Below, piece after piece: positions 34,122-45,009 of a stretch of 64,000 nucleotides of DNA; the first letter of the stretch is position 1, and each line of letters begins with the position of its first letter. The position numbers were made by a program, and so were the translations under genes. Location of the stretch: contig NC_092269.1 of NCBI RefSeq assembly GCF_036320965.1, positions 36,531,843 through 36,595,842 of the forward strand. The letters are read 5' to 3'. The notes under the pieces are model-generated. The model made no database searches, was not told where the DNA came from, and was given only the letters and a program-made list of their open reading frames with translations. The stretch comes from Panulirus ornatus (Eukaryota; Arthropoda; Malacostraca; Decapoda; Palinuridae).

Positions 34122-34394
34122 GAAAAAATATATATTTCACTGCATAGACATCATATTTATGTAATATGTAGAAAGACGAATGTCTGGTTAGGTGGCTAGA
34201 TAAGGTACGGTATTGGATAGATGGGTGGATGGACAGAGACAGATAGTTTCATAGGTAGATAGACAGGTAATTTAGTAGACAGTGGCGTTGATGGGTTGGT
34301 GTGTGTGTATGTGTATGTGTTTCCGAGGTGGGCAGCGTTGCAAATCCTTACTGATGTTATTTTATGGGTGTTTGGAGATGTGGCTGTGCTGAAT

Positions 34395-34800
34395 GGACTG
34401 TCCACGTGGGAGAGGTCAAGAAGAATGGAATGACCTCGGGTGAGAGTTAGGGAGGGGTTGTTCGTCCTCGAGAGTGAGAGGTAGAGAAGGATTGTCCCGC
34501 CTCGAGGGAGTGGTGGGAGAGGTAGTAAAGGATGGACTGGCCTCGAAAGGAGAAGCAGAGAAAGGTGGACAGGACTCAAGGGAGAGGTGAGAGACTAGGG
34601 AAGGTCTCTGACTTCGAGGGAGATATACAGGAGGGTGGACTGCCCTTAAGGGTGAGGTAGGGAAGGGTGGAACGGCCGCGGGATAGAGAGTGACTGTACG
34701 GAAGGGGTGGTAGAAGTAAGGGAAGGGCGGAATGGCCACGAGGGAAAGGTGGAAGTGTAAGAGAAGAGTGGAGTGAGCGCGAGGGAGGGTGTGGGTTGGG
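34395..34800. repeat. decayed purine-rich minisatellite, about 40-47 bp
   Basis: GACTGGCCTCGAAAGGAG, GGAACGGCCGCGGGATAG and GGAATGGCCACGAGGGAAAG-type units recur with strong divergence. The minus strand is stop-poor as a result, giving several overlapping open frames rich in S and P. Confidence 0.6.
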
Positions 34801-35087
34801 GGGGTAACGTGTTGCAGTTTTCGGAGGTCCTCTTCTCACCCCACACAACTCGGGCTGAGTCCATGCCCATCGGAACTGGAGGTAGATGTAGGGTAGATAG
34901 GTACGGTAGACGTCGATATAAAGTCGATGAGGGAAAACGTAGAGGAAGGAGAATAATAGCGGCGAACCGAGAAGGACGAATGACCGAAGGGAGATGCGAG
35001 TGAAGATAGTGGGAGATGGATGAGAAGGGATGGGGAAAGGAGGAGAGATGAGTGATGATGGGTAAGAGGGAACCACACCAGCTGTTT

Positions 35088-35240
35088 AGTGGGTCAGATG
35101 ACCGACCCCCCTCCACACTGTGACCTTTCCGGTGCTGGTCATTGGGTCGGGGTCACGGTGATGACCCCAGCACGACCTCACGCACCCGTCACTGTCTATC
35201 TGATCCTAAACACGTGACAGTCTTGACCTCAGTGATGACC
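35088..35240. promoter_or_regulatory. cluster of GGTCA/TGACC half-sites
   Basis: Contains GGGTCAGATGACC (35091), TGACCTTTCC (35121), GGTCATTGGG (35138), GGGGTCACGGTGATGACCCC (35149-35168) and TTGACCTCAGTGATGACC (about 35223). These resemble nuclear-receptor half-sites (AGGTCA) in inverted and direct arrangements. A functional element is inference only. Confidence 0.2.
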
Positions 35241-35319
35241 ACCCATGTGTGCTGGCCTCCTCACTCTCGCCTCACGCCACACCCGGTCGTCTTAACCATC
35301 TCACAGCCTGACTGCCTCA

Positions 35320-35420
35320 CAGCCTGATCTCCCTACAGCCTCTTCCCTCCACAGCCTCTTCCCTCCACAGCCTGATCGCTTCCCTCCACAGCCTGATCGC
35401 TTCCCTCCACAGCCTTCCCT
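35320..35420. repeat. 21-22-bp minisatellite
   Basis: CTCCACAGCCTGATCGCTTC and CTCCACAGCCTCTTCC repeat head to tail about five times. Confidence 0.8.
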
Positions 35421-35569
35421 CTTATCGAAGACCTTAACTCCCACTGCTGTAGGAGCCATGATAGCACTTTAACACAGCCACATATCACAACCTCGGTCCT
35501 CCTTGCACAGCCACAGCAGGACCACAGTGGCTACCACTACATTAATAGGTATACCCAAGTCCTGCACCC

Positions 35570-35665
35570 CTCCCCCACACTGTAAGAAGCCTGTCCTCCC
35601 CCAGTGCAAGAAGCCTGTCCTCCCCCCAGTGCAAGAAGCCTGCCCTCCCCCCACTGCAAGAAGAA
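35570..35665. repeat. 25-bp minisatellite, about four copies
   Basis: AGTGCAAGAAGCCTGTCCTC followed by CCCCC repeats, last copy GCCCTCC. Confidence 0.85.
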
Positions 35666-35769
35666 AAGATATACCATCAAGACTTCTTAGGCTCGAGGGA
35701 GATTTTCCCATACATACCTCAGTGGACAGCGGGCTGGTACTGACGTCGAGGTTTGATGAAAATGAATTA

Positions 35770-35772
<3 letters not shown>

Positions 35773-35864
<92 letters not shown>
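35773..35864. repeat. (TC)n microsatellite
   Basis: Pure TC array, about 92 bp, one of the longest in the window. Confidence 0.97.
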
Positions 35865-35867
<3 letters not shown>

Positions 35868-36031
35868 ACACACCGGCCGTGCTCGAATGTAATACGAAGG
35901 TCAGTTGGTGGTCTGGCCCCCCTAAGCCGTGAGTAGCCCCCTTGGCTTGGCAACAAGAGGAGGAGGAGGGAGGGAGGGAGGGAGGCAGCCAGCCAGCCAT
36001 CGAGGCGTGACAGTGGCCAACAGTCCTCACA

Positions 36032-36034
<3 letters not shown>

Positions 36035-36090
<56 letters not shown>
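36035..36090. repeat. (TC)n microsatellite
   Basis: Pure TC array, about 56 bp. Confidence 0.97.
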
Positions 36091-36093
<3 letters not shown>

Positions 36094-36194
36094 GTGGCGG
36101 TGGTGTCCCCGGGCCTCGGATAACAGGGTTAGAGCTGCTCCTCCTTGGTTACCCCACCGTCCCGATGGTCGAGGGCCGGGCGACAGGAGGAGGA

Positions 36195-36335
36195 GGAGGA
36201 GGAAGAGGAGGTGGTGGTAGGGAAGGGTCGGGGAGGTGGAAAGACGGTAGGAGGTGGAGGCTGACGAGGAAGAGGAGGTGGTGGTAGGGAAGGGTGGGGG
36301 AGGTGGAAAGACGGTAGGAGGTGGAGGCTGACGAG
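36195..36335. repeat. 67-bp purine-rich direct duplication
   Basis: GAAGAGGAGGTGGTGGTAGG begins copies at 36202 and 36269. The copies are almost identical through GGTAGGAGGTGGAGGCTGAC. Confidence 0.9.
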
Positions 36336-36364
36336 GCAGCCGTAATGCGACGTGGTTTGACGTC

Positions 36365-36900
36365 AGGTGGGTGGCGAGAGGTGACGATGGACGTGTTGGT
36401 GACGTGCGTCTGGAATCGACGTAGGTGACGATGGACGTGGTGGTGACATGCGTCTGGAATCGGCGTAGGTGACGATGGACGTGGTGGTGACGTGCGTCTG
36501 GAATCGACGTAGGTGACGATGGACGTGGTGGTGACATGCGTCTGGAATCGGCGTAGGTGACGATGGACGTGGTGGTGACGTGCGTCTGGAATCGGCGTAG
36601 GTGACGATGGACGTGGTGGTGACGTGCGTCTGGAATCGGCGTAGGTGACGATGGACGTGGTGGTGACGTGCGTCTGGAATCGGCGTAGGTGACGATGGAC
36701 ATGGTGATGACGTGCGTTTGGAATCGGCGTAAGTGACGATGGACGTGGTGGTGACGTGCGTCTGGAGTCGACGTAGGTGACGATGGACATGGTGATGACG
36801 TGCGTTTGGAATCGGCGTAGGTGACGATGGACGTGGTGGTGACGTGCGTCTGGAATCGACGTAGGTGACGATAGACGTGGTGGTGACGTGCGTCCTGGCC
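36365..36900. repeat. 44-bp satellite, about 12 copies
   Basis: Unit is GGTGACGATGGACGTGGTGG followed by TGACGTGCGTCTGGAATCGRCGTA. Diagnostic variants (ATGGACATGGTGATGACGTGCGTTTGG) occur twice, at about 36692 and 36782, suggesting block duplication. Three minus-strand frames are open through the array because 44 is not a multiple of 3. Confidence 0.95.
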
Positions 36901-37024
36901 TGACGTGTGTGGGTGGCGGAGGGAGGGGGAAATTGAAGGAGGGGAGGGGTGTGTGACGTGACGTGCGCCAACATTACCACGTCACGCGGGCTATGGATGG
37001 TGCAACAGCAAGTCTCCAGATTCA

Positions 37025-37245
37025 CATATTATGGATCGTGTTGGAGATTTAAGATCGTGTTGGAGATTTTCCCCGTCATGATGGAGATTTACGATCGTGT
37101 TGGAGATTTCCCCCATCATGATGGAAATTTACGATCGTGTTGAAGATTTTCCCCATCATGATGGAGACTTACGATCGTGTTGGAGATTTCCCCCATCATG
37201 ATGGAGATTTGCGATCGTGTTGGAGATTTTCCCCATCATGGTGGA
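37025..37245. repeat. 40-bp minisatellite, about 5.5 copies
   Basis: ATGGAGATTTACGATCGTGT followed by TGGAGATTTTCCCCATCATG, little divergence (TTTCCCCC versus TTTTCCCC). Confidence 0.95.
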
Positions 37246-37471
37246 GATTAATGGTGGCGATGGTGAGGGTAACGAATTTACTTGAAGGGCGAGTTGCGAG
37301 TCGAACTTAAGTTGGTTATTTAGAAAAAAAAAAAAAAAGACCAGAGAGTCGCAAAACTTTACTATATCTCGCTGTATCGTGATGTATGATGTATCCTGCA
37401 ATGTCCCGCGATGCCCTGGATTGCATAGCATTGTATACATGTCCCTCTTATGAACCTGGACGGGACTGTGT

Positions 37472-37582
37472 CTGTAGCTAAGGGGGGCAGCGGGCGCAGG
37501 TGAAACATGACCTTGTGAAGCACAGAATTTGACCTGGTGGTACTCGGGAGTGACCTGGGAGAGTGGATGAAACAGTGACTGC
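37472..37582 (+). repeat. dispersed 110-bp repeat, copy 1
   Basis: CTGTAGCTAAGGGGGGCAGC ... GTGGATGAAACAGTGACTGC is matched almost perfectly 1.7 kb downstream at 39169-39276. Similarity starts and stops sharply. The only gap of note is 3 bp (GAAGCACAG versus GAAACAG). Confidence 0.9.
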
Positions 37583-37693
37583 CATAATTGATTATTATTA
37601 TTATTATCATTATCATTATTATATTTAGTTATTATTTTTATATTGATTATTTTTATCATGATTATTATTATACTATTATTATCATTATTGTTA

Positions 37694-37740
<47 letters not shown>

Positions 37741-37745
37741 GTATT
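37583..37745. repeat. (ATT)n trinucleotide repeat tract
   Basis: Imperfect ATT/ATC triplets from 37583, pure for about 47 bp at about 37694-37740. Confidence 0.95.
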
Positions 37746-37760
37746 ATTTGGATCACGAAG

Positions 37761-37782
37761 CTACGACCCTTGAGCACGACGG
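37761..37782 (-). repeat. single unit of 23-bp GTCGTGCTCAAGG family
   Basis: TACGACCCTTGAGCACGACG is the reverse complement of the unit tandemly repeated at 49270-49485. Confidence 0.7.
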
Positions 37783-37817
37783 AAAGAGAGCCTTGGGTGT
37801 GGTGTTGGTCTGGCTTT

Positions 37818-37848
37818 TGACCTCTGACCCTTTATGGGTCAGAGGTCA
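37818..37848. promoter_or_regulatory. perfect palindrome of two DR1-type half-site pairs
   Basis: TGACCTCTGACCC (37818-37830), a five-base loop TTTAT, and GGGTCAGAGGTCA (37836-37848) form a perfect 13-bp inverted repeat. Each arm is GGGTCA-G-AGGTCA, the DR1 arrangement bound by HNF4- and RXR/USP-type nuclear receptors in animals. No adjacent gene can be named. Confidence 0.35.
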
Positions 37849-37890
37849 GAGTTCGGGGCCGTCGTCATATAACCCGTTGGTCGCGTTGTC

Positions 37891-37930
37891 GCTACTCGCT
37901 GGTCGTACCGTCGCGCTTGAAGGTCGTGCG
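37891..37930 (+). repeat. diverged units of 23-bp GTCGTGCTCAAGG family
   Basis: GGTCGTACCGTCGCGCTTGA followed by AGGTCGTGCG matches the family unit with few changes. Confidence 0.55.
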
Positions 37931-38732
37931 ACTGGGAAGATGGGGCTTCGCGCAGCTTGCGGCGCCACACACCTGACCCACAGCGTGACAAAGACCAGCT
38001 ACCACGCCTGATTACTAGGGGGGGGGGCTGTGACGCGGACCATCTGCGTGTTACATTGAGCCGTTACGCCCTGACACGAGAGGTGTGAGACGCAGGATGG
38101 CAGCTGTGGCGCGCCCGGAAATCACAGACCACAGATGGCCTCTGCGCAGGTGTTTTTTGACCGACGGGCGTCTCTCCCAAGGGATATCAAGCGCCGGTGG
38201 AGGGTCGGTGTTCAGGGTGGGTAGCAAGTGTGGTGCTGTGGAGGTGAGGGAGGGAGTTGGAGGGGTGAGGGAGGGCGTTAAAGGGAAGCAAGTTGGTCGG
38301 GCGGGACGGCAGCACGACCAGACGGAGGGGAGCGGGAGGATGAGGTAGCCGACCTTATAGACCATGATTGGCCATCTCCGTCCACGGCCCGGGCCGCTCC
38401 ATCATAACCCCTTGCTGTGACATTATTTATCCCATGTTGTTATGATGCTCGTGGTCCCTTAGCCAAGGGACGGGCGGTGGGGGATATGGTGTTTGGGACG
38501 GGCAGGGGAAGGAGGCTGAGGTGGGCCAAGCGACGGGGGGTTTGGTGTGGACGGGTGTTAGGGGAAGCCGGTGGTGGGGCCAGGCGGGACCAAGAGACTG
38601 GACGGGTCGTAGGAAGTGGGTAAGAGAAAGAGTCCTTTGAGGGGCGGGAGGGGAGGGATAGATCCTGTGTGAGGGGCTGGAGGCAGGAAGAAGGTTCTCG
38701 AAGGGAAGAGAGATCAGCGATTGAAAGGACTT

Positions 38733-38757
38733 TGTGTGTGTGTGTGTGTGTGTGTGT
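38733..38757. repeat. (TG)n microsatellite
   Basis: TG run of about 25 bp. Confidence 0.9.
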
Positions 38758-38885
38758 GGGAGGGAGGAAGAAGAGGAGGAGGCCCTAAACCAACACTGGA
38801 GGTGGAGGGAGATACCCCTTTGGATAAGCGAGGTGGCTCTGAAGTGGGCGGAGGGAAGGACTTCTTCCAGGTGGGAGGTCCTGCA

Positions 38886-38887
<2 letters not shown>

Positions 38888-38936
<49 letters not shown>
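38888..38936. repeat. (GA)n microsatellite
   Basis: Pure GA array, about 48 bp. Confidence 0.97.
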
Positions 38937-38939
<3 letters not shown>

Positions 38940-39168
38940 CCCCGCCCGCCCCAGGACCAATGACCTTATCGACGGGAAGGGTTGTGGGAGGGGGAGGTGA
39001 TGGGATAGGAGGAGGATTCGTAGGACTCGGTGTAAGGTTTGGACGTTTGAAGGACCCCATGAACTCGATTTAAGAGGCGGCGATGAGGAATTTTAATCCT
39101 GGACATTTTCCTTTTCTCCTGTGTTTGGTATGAGCTTCCCCAACGCTGCTCATGAGCGGGGTCGCCTG

Positions 39169-39276
39169 CTGTAGCTAAGGGGGCGGCGGGCGCAGGTGAA
39201 ACATGACCTTGTGAAACAGAATTTGACCTGGTGGTACTCGGGAGTGACCTGGGAGAGTGGATGAAACAGTGACTGC
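39169..39276 (+). repeat. dispersed 110-bp repeat, copy 2
   Basis: Same orientation and boundaries as 37472-37582, with flanking sequences unrelated on both sides. Confidence 0.9.
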
Positions 39277-39339
39277 TCGAATTGCTCCCGAGCGGTAGGG
39301 AGACGAGGGGAGACACCGCTCACGTGATGCAGTGACCCC

Positions 39340-39600
39340 GTGGTGGAGCAGTGCTTCGTTGCAGCAGTGACCAGGTCTGTATATGAACCTCATTGAACAC
39401 GGGAGGTGTTCACCGAAACGCATTTGGGCCTCCATTGGAACAGCAGTGAACATCTTAAGGTGCCCACTTCCACGTGAACAGCAGTGAACATGTAAGCTGT
39501 TCATTGAAACACCCGTGGGTTGCCACTTGAACAGCAGTGGACGTGGAAGGCGTTCACTGAAACACTCTTGGCCCTTGAACAGCACTGACGTTATACAGTG
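39340..39600. repeat. decayed repeat with GAACAGCAGTGAAC motif
   Basis: TTGAACAGCAGTGGAC, GTGAACAGCAGTGAACAT and GTTCACTGAAACAC-type words recur about every 55-60 bp. Confidence 0.6.
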
Positions 39601-39787
39601 GTCAGTGAAAAGATAGTGCTACAGATATCCATCGACGCCCTGCTGTGGGTCTACCCCGTCAGTAGGAGCGGAGGGTGTTCAAGTGTAGTCTTGTGTCTCT
39701 GTGTATGTGTGTGTGTGTGTGTGTGTGTTCAATTTGAACCAGGGATGTTCAGAGGAGCCTTCTGGCACATGATAGGAAGACGTTGCT

Positions 39788-40260
39788 TCAGTCAGCGTCC
39801 GGCCACGGATCTTGTTGCTGAGTTAACCAGTCAAGGATTTGGTTGGCAGTCGCTCTCTTCAGTCGATGGCGTCTGTTTTGAGCAGACATTTTTCCCCTGG
39901 TGTTTAGGGCGTCCACTCCTCTTGTGCAGATAGCACCTTTGGATGTCAGGGATGGTGTTTGGCGAAGTCCTCCTTCCTTGTCGTGCCAGCAGGTGTCCGT
40001 GAGGTAAGAATGACAGTCAGATAGTCCAAGCAGTGCGGGTGGACGGGTGCTGGAACAGAAGGAGCAGACCTCGTCTTCTCTCAGGATTCCAACAGACAAA
40101 CAGATACGGAAACGCAGTGACGTAGACAGTGCTCTACCGCGGTAAAACCAGTTCGACGGGAGCCACATCTCTCGACCATTTGTCATCATTGGCAGGTCAG
40201 GGAAGATGTATGAGGGCGGCCGGCTCGTCAGACGCTGCCCACGTGTAAGAATATAATGAT
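39788..40260 (-). other. uncharacterised non-repetitive open frame
   Basis: A minus-strand frame with no stop for about 155 codons. The first ATGs lie at 40187-40189 and 40184-40186 and the stop lies near 39788. The predicted peptide is not low-complexity and has scattered Cys and Trp residues, but I recognise no domain. By rough estimate a stop-free run of this length is expected a few times by chance in 64 kb of six-frame sequence, so this is a candidate only. Confidence 0.12.
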
Positions 40261-40329
40261 ATTGGCGACTTGTATCACTTTACGTAACGTGCAGAGTCTG
40301 CCACGTGTAGAGTAAGGTGGGGTGGGGTC

Positions 40330-40560
40330 AGGAGGTTCGTAATGATGGTTTGGGTCAGGGGTTAGCAGCTGTAGTTGGGTTCAGTGGTATACCAGCAGTG
40401 TTTAAGCTGATGCAGCAGTTATGATAGGGTCAGTTGATTAGCAACAGTGGTTAAGACCATTAGGTGAACAGCAATGGGTAGGGTCATGGGTTAGGAGCAG
40501 TGGATAGGGTCATGGGTTAGGCGCAGTGGATAGGGTCAGAGGGGGGTAGCAGTAGTGGTG
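40330..40560. repeat. decayed 26-30-bp repeat
   Basis: GGGTCATGGGTTAGGAGCAG, GGGTCATGGGTTAGGCGCAG and GGGTCAGTTGATTAGCAACAG recur. The last two good copies are 26 bp apart. Confidence 0.65.
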
Positions 40561-40762
40561 TGGGAACTTTACATCACTTTAACGTATACCTGCCGAGGGT
40601 TTCGGAGGTCTGCCTACCCTAACTGTTCGACCTGGGACGAGGCTGTCATGTTAACCCCTCTCTCTCGTCAGGCTGTTGGACACCGCGTCTCATTGCCTTA
40701 CCTAACCGCGACAGCTTAGCTGATTTTGGTACGCTTTGTAGGTCTCTGTCCAGGTCTTAGGT

Positions 40763-41020
40763 TTAAGTTTCATAGAGCAGATTCTTACTGACGTCACTCT
40801 CGCTCACAGTCGTGTTCGATGTGTCTCGGATCCTGTTTTCTGTGGCACGCGAAGGGGGGGATTCGAATCGGTCAAATTCATTATCAAAATTGTCATTATC
40901 CTGCCCAACATTTAGGCTGGTGACAGATCGTGTTACCTCAGTGGAACGGACGTGTTTCTTGTGAGTTTTCATGTCCCACTTTTCGTGTCGAAGACGTAGC
41001 CCTTCCGTCCATCGTCTGTT
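40763..41020 (-). other. uncharacterised non-repetitive open frame
   Basis: A minus-strand frame of about 85 codons without stops (ATG at 40970-40972; open for 14 further codons upstream). The peptide is rich in D, N, S and R and is not simple-sequence. No recognised motif, and no clear splice sites bound it. Confidence 0.12.
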
Positions 41021-41229
41021 TCATTCTCTTTTTGTGATAGTTACCGATAACTGTGATCCTAATCCTTTCGATGCGGTTGATATATATTTTTTTTTGCAAG
41101 AAACCTTAAACCCAAGACATTCGGTGATGCTGGAGCCGCAAACCCTAGACAGTCGATGGTGCTGTGGTGACCTTACACCCATGACATTCGATGGTCCTGT
41201 AACCTAGCGAGCAATCCCAGGCTCTCTTC

Positions 41230-41615
41230 TCATTCTTTAGATCGGGCACACGACTCACTGTCCACGGCAGTTTCAGAGTTGTCCGGTGTACACAAGGGCA
41301 AGAATCCCCTTACGTGCGAGTCCATCTGGATGAACAGGTGGGCCTGGCTGTATGCAAAAGAGACCAAGACCTGCTTGATGTTTGAGAGCTCTACAGAGGG
41401 TTCAGAGCAGCGGATCCCCTTTTTTTTGGAGTAAGTGGGTGAACGCCTAAGCCACATTCTAACGGGAGGAAAACAATGTACAAAGTGATTGTCCGGTTGC
41501 TTTCCAGCATTTGAGGGCGGAGGGATCGCATTGTGGGGAGGTCTGGAATAAACTCAGTGAGGCGCGACGGCCTCAGGGATCGCGTACACACTACTTTGTG
41601 TGACAACCCCGACAC
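41230..41615 (-). other. two overlapping minus-strand open frames, possible broken coding remnant
   Basis: Frames at 41391-41615 and 41230-41457 overlap in different phases, as a single frameshifted sequence would. Neither peptide matches a family I know. Chance is the simplest explanation. Confidence 0.1.
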
Positions 41616-42174
41616 GGTCTTTGCCAGGTGTGGTTCGCGGTGTAGCGGGGTGCTGGGGGGGGATTGGCTGGAGCCCTGGTGGTGAACTTCCTCCCGGTGT
41701 CACCGACTGCTGTTCCAGCAACGTTAAATGGAGGGAGGCCGGTTCCGTAAGCTGCTTACGGAGGGAGGCAGACCTGTGAACTATGACCTTACCGGTTATG
41801 TGGTGGTGGTGGTGGTGGGGTGTGGTGAACGGGCGGAGGGAGGGAAGGAGTGGGTGGGGGTCTCTCCTGTCGGTGGTGGTAGCGAGCGAGCGCGTTGACC
41901 CACAAGGGGTTCATGGCCAGGGTATTCCATACAACCCCCAAAAACCCATTAAAAGGGCGTTCCTATCAGACTATCGCTCTTGGTTATTTAATGACTCAGA
42001 CGAGTGATTACGAGGGTTACGTCTTAGGTTCAGCTGGACACTGCAGGTGTTTCCTCCGCCCGCCGCCCTGTGTGCCCTGTTAAGGGACGAGGGTGTGGGT
42101 ATATTGGGAAAATATTCATTTGCCGATATAGGCAGCATTCATTTTCTTCCCCGCATGTTTTCAGTCTTTTGTTT

Positions 42175-42181
<7 letters not shown>

Positions 42182-42259
<78 letters not shown>
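42182..42259. repeat. (TC)n microsatellite
   Basis: Pure TC array, about 78 bp. A short (AC)n of about 28 bp follows at 42393-42420. Confidence 0.97.
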
Positions 42260-42263
<4 letters not shown>

Positions 42264-42654
42264 GCTCGTCTTTTCCATTGCCTCGCTCCGTTATCTCACA
42301 TCTTTCTCCCCCTTCCCTTGCATTAAGGTAAGGTAAATCATCCTCTTTCCCCATACCCGCTCTCCTTTTGTTTCCCCTCCCATTGACCCCTTACACACAC
42401 ACACACACACACACACACACCATCTTATCCCTCATATGCACATGTTGTTCGGGAGGGAGGGATGGGGAAGGAAGCTTGGGAGGAGGGAGGGGCTCCTCTC
42501 TCCATCCAACCCCCTACCTCCCGGCCACTCAGGATCTGCACTGGATAGATTAAGACAATTAGAGGCCAGCAAGTTAATGGAATCAAGTTTGTGAGAAAAG
42601 TCCGGGTTGGCGACGGGCCTTTTTATTGAGCTGTGGAGCTGCTGCTGCTGCTGC

Positions 42655-42800
42655 CGTCGTCTTTGTTGCCCGTGCGTTTGTGCGAACTTGTATTTTGTGT
42701 CTTTGTTGCCCGTGTGTTTGTGCGTATTTGTATTTTGTTTCTTCGTTGCCCGTGTGTTTGTGCGTGCCTGTTTTTGTTGTCTGTTGTCCGTGCGTTTGTT
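42655..42800. repeat. 40-bp minisatellite, about 3.5 copies
   Basis: TCTTTGTTGCCCGTGCGTTT followed by GTGCGAACTTGTATTTTGTG at 42660, 42700 and 42740, with a diverged fourth copy. Confidence 0.9.
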
Positions 42801-44798
42801 TGAGGTGGGCGGTGTCGGTGGCGCATTAGCGCTTCTTACGGGGAAGGATTGCGAGTGAGTGGGAGATGTACAAGAGAAAGCGGCAGGAAGTCAAGAGAAG
42901 AGGTGGCTGGAACTGAAGGAGAGGGCAAGATGAGAGATGGAGATCCTTGGAACGGTGGCTCTTGTGAACGCGTGTAATCTCACGTTAGTCTGTGACTTGC
43001 TTGAACACTCGTTAAAAATGGACAAATGCATCACAGAGTGAAGGAGAGGTTTTCCACGCTCGCAAGACCTAATCTATTCAGCTTTGTCTGTGACGAGGCT
43101 TTTGCCTCAAGGCTGGGCTAGCGTGCATCGCAAACCGCATGGAAATTTTAAGTAAGAACAAAGAGTCATGAGAGGTACATGAGTGTGGGAGAGAGAGAGA
43201 GTGTGTGTGTGTGTGTTGGTGGACTTAATGCTAGCAGCTGTGTATGTGAGGCAGAGAGAGAGAGAACACAGCAGCCTTGGCCAGGGAGGGGAGCTAGCTT
43301 GACAGCCATTGCCCCGGCGTCACATTTTGAGTAGATGATTCGCTTCTCACACACGCGTAGGGTGTCCACCATCGCTGTTGGCCGGAGTACTTTACGCACT
43401 CGTACCGTAGCTGGTCTGAGAGTAGTTAATGTAAATGACACATAGGGAAGGTGGAGGGCGTGTGTGTGTGTTAACAAGATGCAGAACATTTGAATTCTAA
43501 TCGTACGTTGTGTGAATGAAAGTCTTGGGAATGCGTGATGTAGTACGTAGGGGTTTTTCTAATTTCTTGGTCATTCCAAACTGTTTTGATGTTTGCATGT
43601 TGTGGGAGAGGAGGAGGAGGCGGGGGGTGGGGATTGTAATGGTACAACATCAGTTATGTGGGACGGATGGTCGAAAGTCACCCTTGGGTGTGTGGATGCC
43701 TTGGCCGTTTTACGCTGAGTGGATATTGTAGGTTTTTACTAGTAGGTTGGCAGTTTTTTGGACGTAAACGTAATTTCAGATCGGCCGATGTGGATGGTGA
43801 CTACATACGGCCAAAAATGGTGGTCATTTTCGTGGTTATTTTAAGACGTCGTAATACCCCGTTGTGATTATTTTGGATATGAGCTGGTATGTGTGTATGG
43901 CTTTGGTAGGAGTCATCAGATGGCATGTGAGCCTCTCTCTTCATGTATTCATCGTGGAATGTTGTGGTTATAGGAGTGGTGATGGCTGGATTCGATTGTG
44001 GTAGACGAACCACATTGACAACATCCTTTCCTTTCCTTGGGTTTTTTTTTTTTTTCTCTTGATTGTGGTAGGGCAGCCCGCTGTGGCATGCGGCGGCGGG
44101 GGCCGGGCCCCACAGCCACAGCGACACCGAGGAGGTGTGTGGTGTGCGGTGGAGTTGTGTGTGTGTGTGTGTGGCAGCGATTGCGCCTCAAGGATATGGC
44201 CATGGGCGAGGGGTGCTGGCGACTTTTATGTGCGCGATGATAGATGCTGTCGAGTCAGGAGGAGGGGGCGGGTCCGGCCAGAGTGTCCACGGTCTCTGTT
44301 CCTAATGTGGGTTCGCGCACTCGTCCGTCGTCCGCGAAAATTCCAGGACGCTCGATAGACCGGCGTCGATTGAGGAAATAGATGGGACTGGCGAGCGAGC
44401 GAGGGAAGGAGGGTGGGTGGGTAGGCGACGGTGGTGGAGGGGTTGTCGGGTCTCACTGTGTGTGTTTTCCTGTTATGGATACTTTTGTGTATTTGTGGTC
44501 GGAGGACAAGTGTATTCGAACGCTTTGCGAGATGACCCACAGTTGTTGGAAGTGATTGGGTGCATTTAGGTGTTTCAGTTCATGAATGGCGGAGCTGAAA
44601 GTAAGGTTTGTAGATGTTAAAAGTAGTTCATCGTCTATCATTTAACTTACATCCTATTTCGGATGATATTATCTCCCTGTTGTTAACTCACTTATGTCCG
44701 TTAGATTTTTCCCCTCTCAAAGTTTACTTGTTTTTTTTTTCCAGCGGATTTATTTCTCGAGTTTATTTACTTGGCAGGAAAAAAAATATATGGAGGAT

Positions 44799-44802
<4 letters not shown>
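42801..44802. other. single-copy sequence
   Basis: Contains only short GT and GA runs (43190-43220, 43254-43264, 44156-44172) and no recognisable exon. Open frames at 43801-44127 and 44226-44540 on the minus strand have no domain signature. Confidence 0.45.

Positions 44803-44861
<59 letters not shown>
44803..44861. repeat. (GA)n microsatellite
   Basis: Pure GA array, about 59 bp. A second, about 33 bp, lies at 44910-44942. Confidence 0.97.
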
Positions 44862-44865
<4 letters not shown>

Positions 44866-44906
44866 GACATTGATATGATTTTTACCATTTGTGTCACAGA
44901 CTGGAG

Positions 44907-44948
<42 letters not shown>

Positions 44949-45009
44949 GTGCAACAGATGCCATACTCTGCTCAGCCTTTTTCTCGTAGCTCCACAATGC
45001 GAAATCTGT

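Noticed and set aside
36149..37025. Three minus-strand open frames of 213-278 codons rich in HHVHRHLRR and TSIVTYADSRR
   Set aside because: They are translations of the 44-bp array in three phases.
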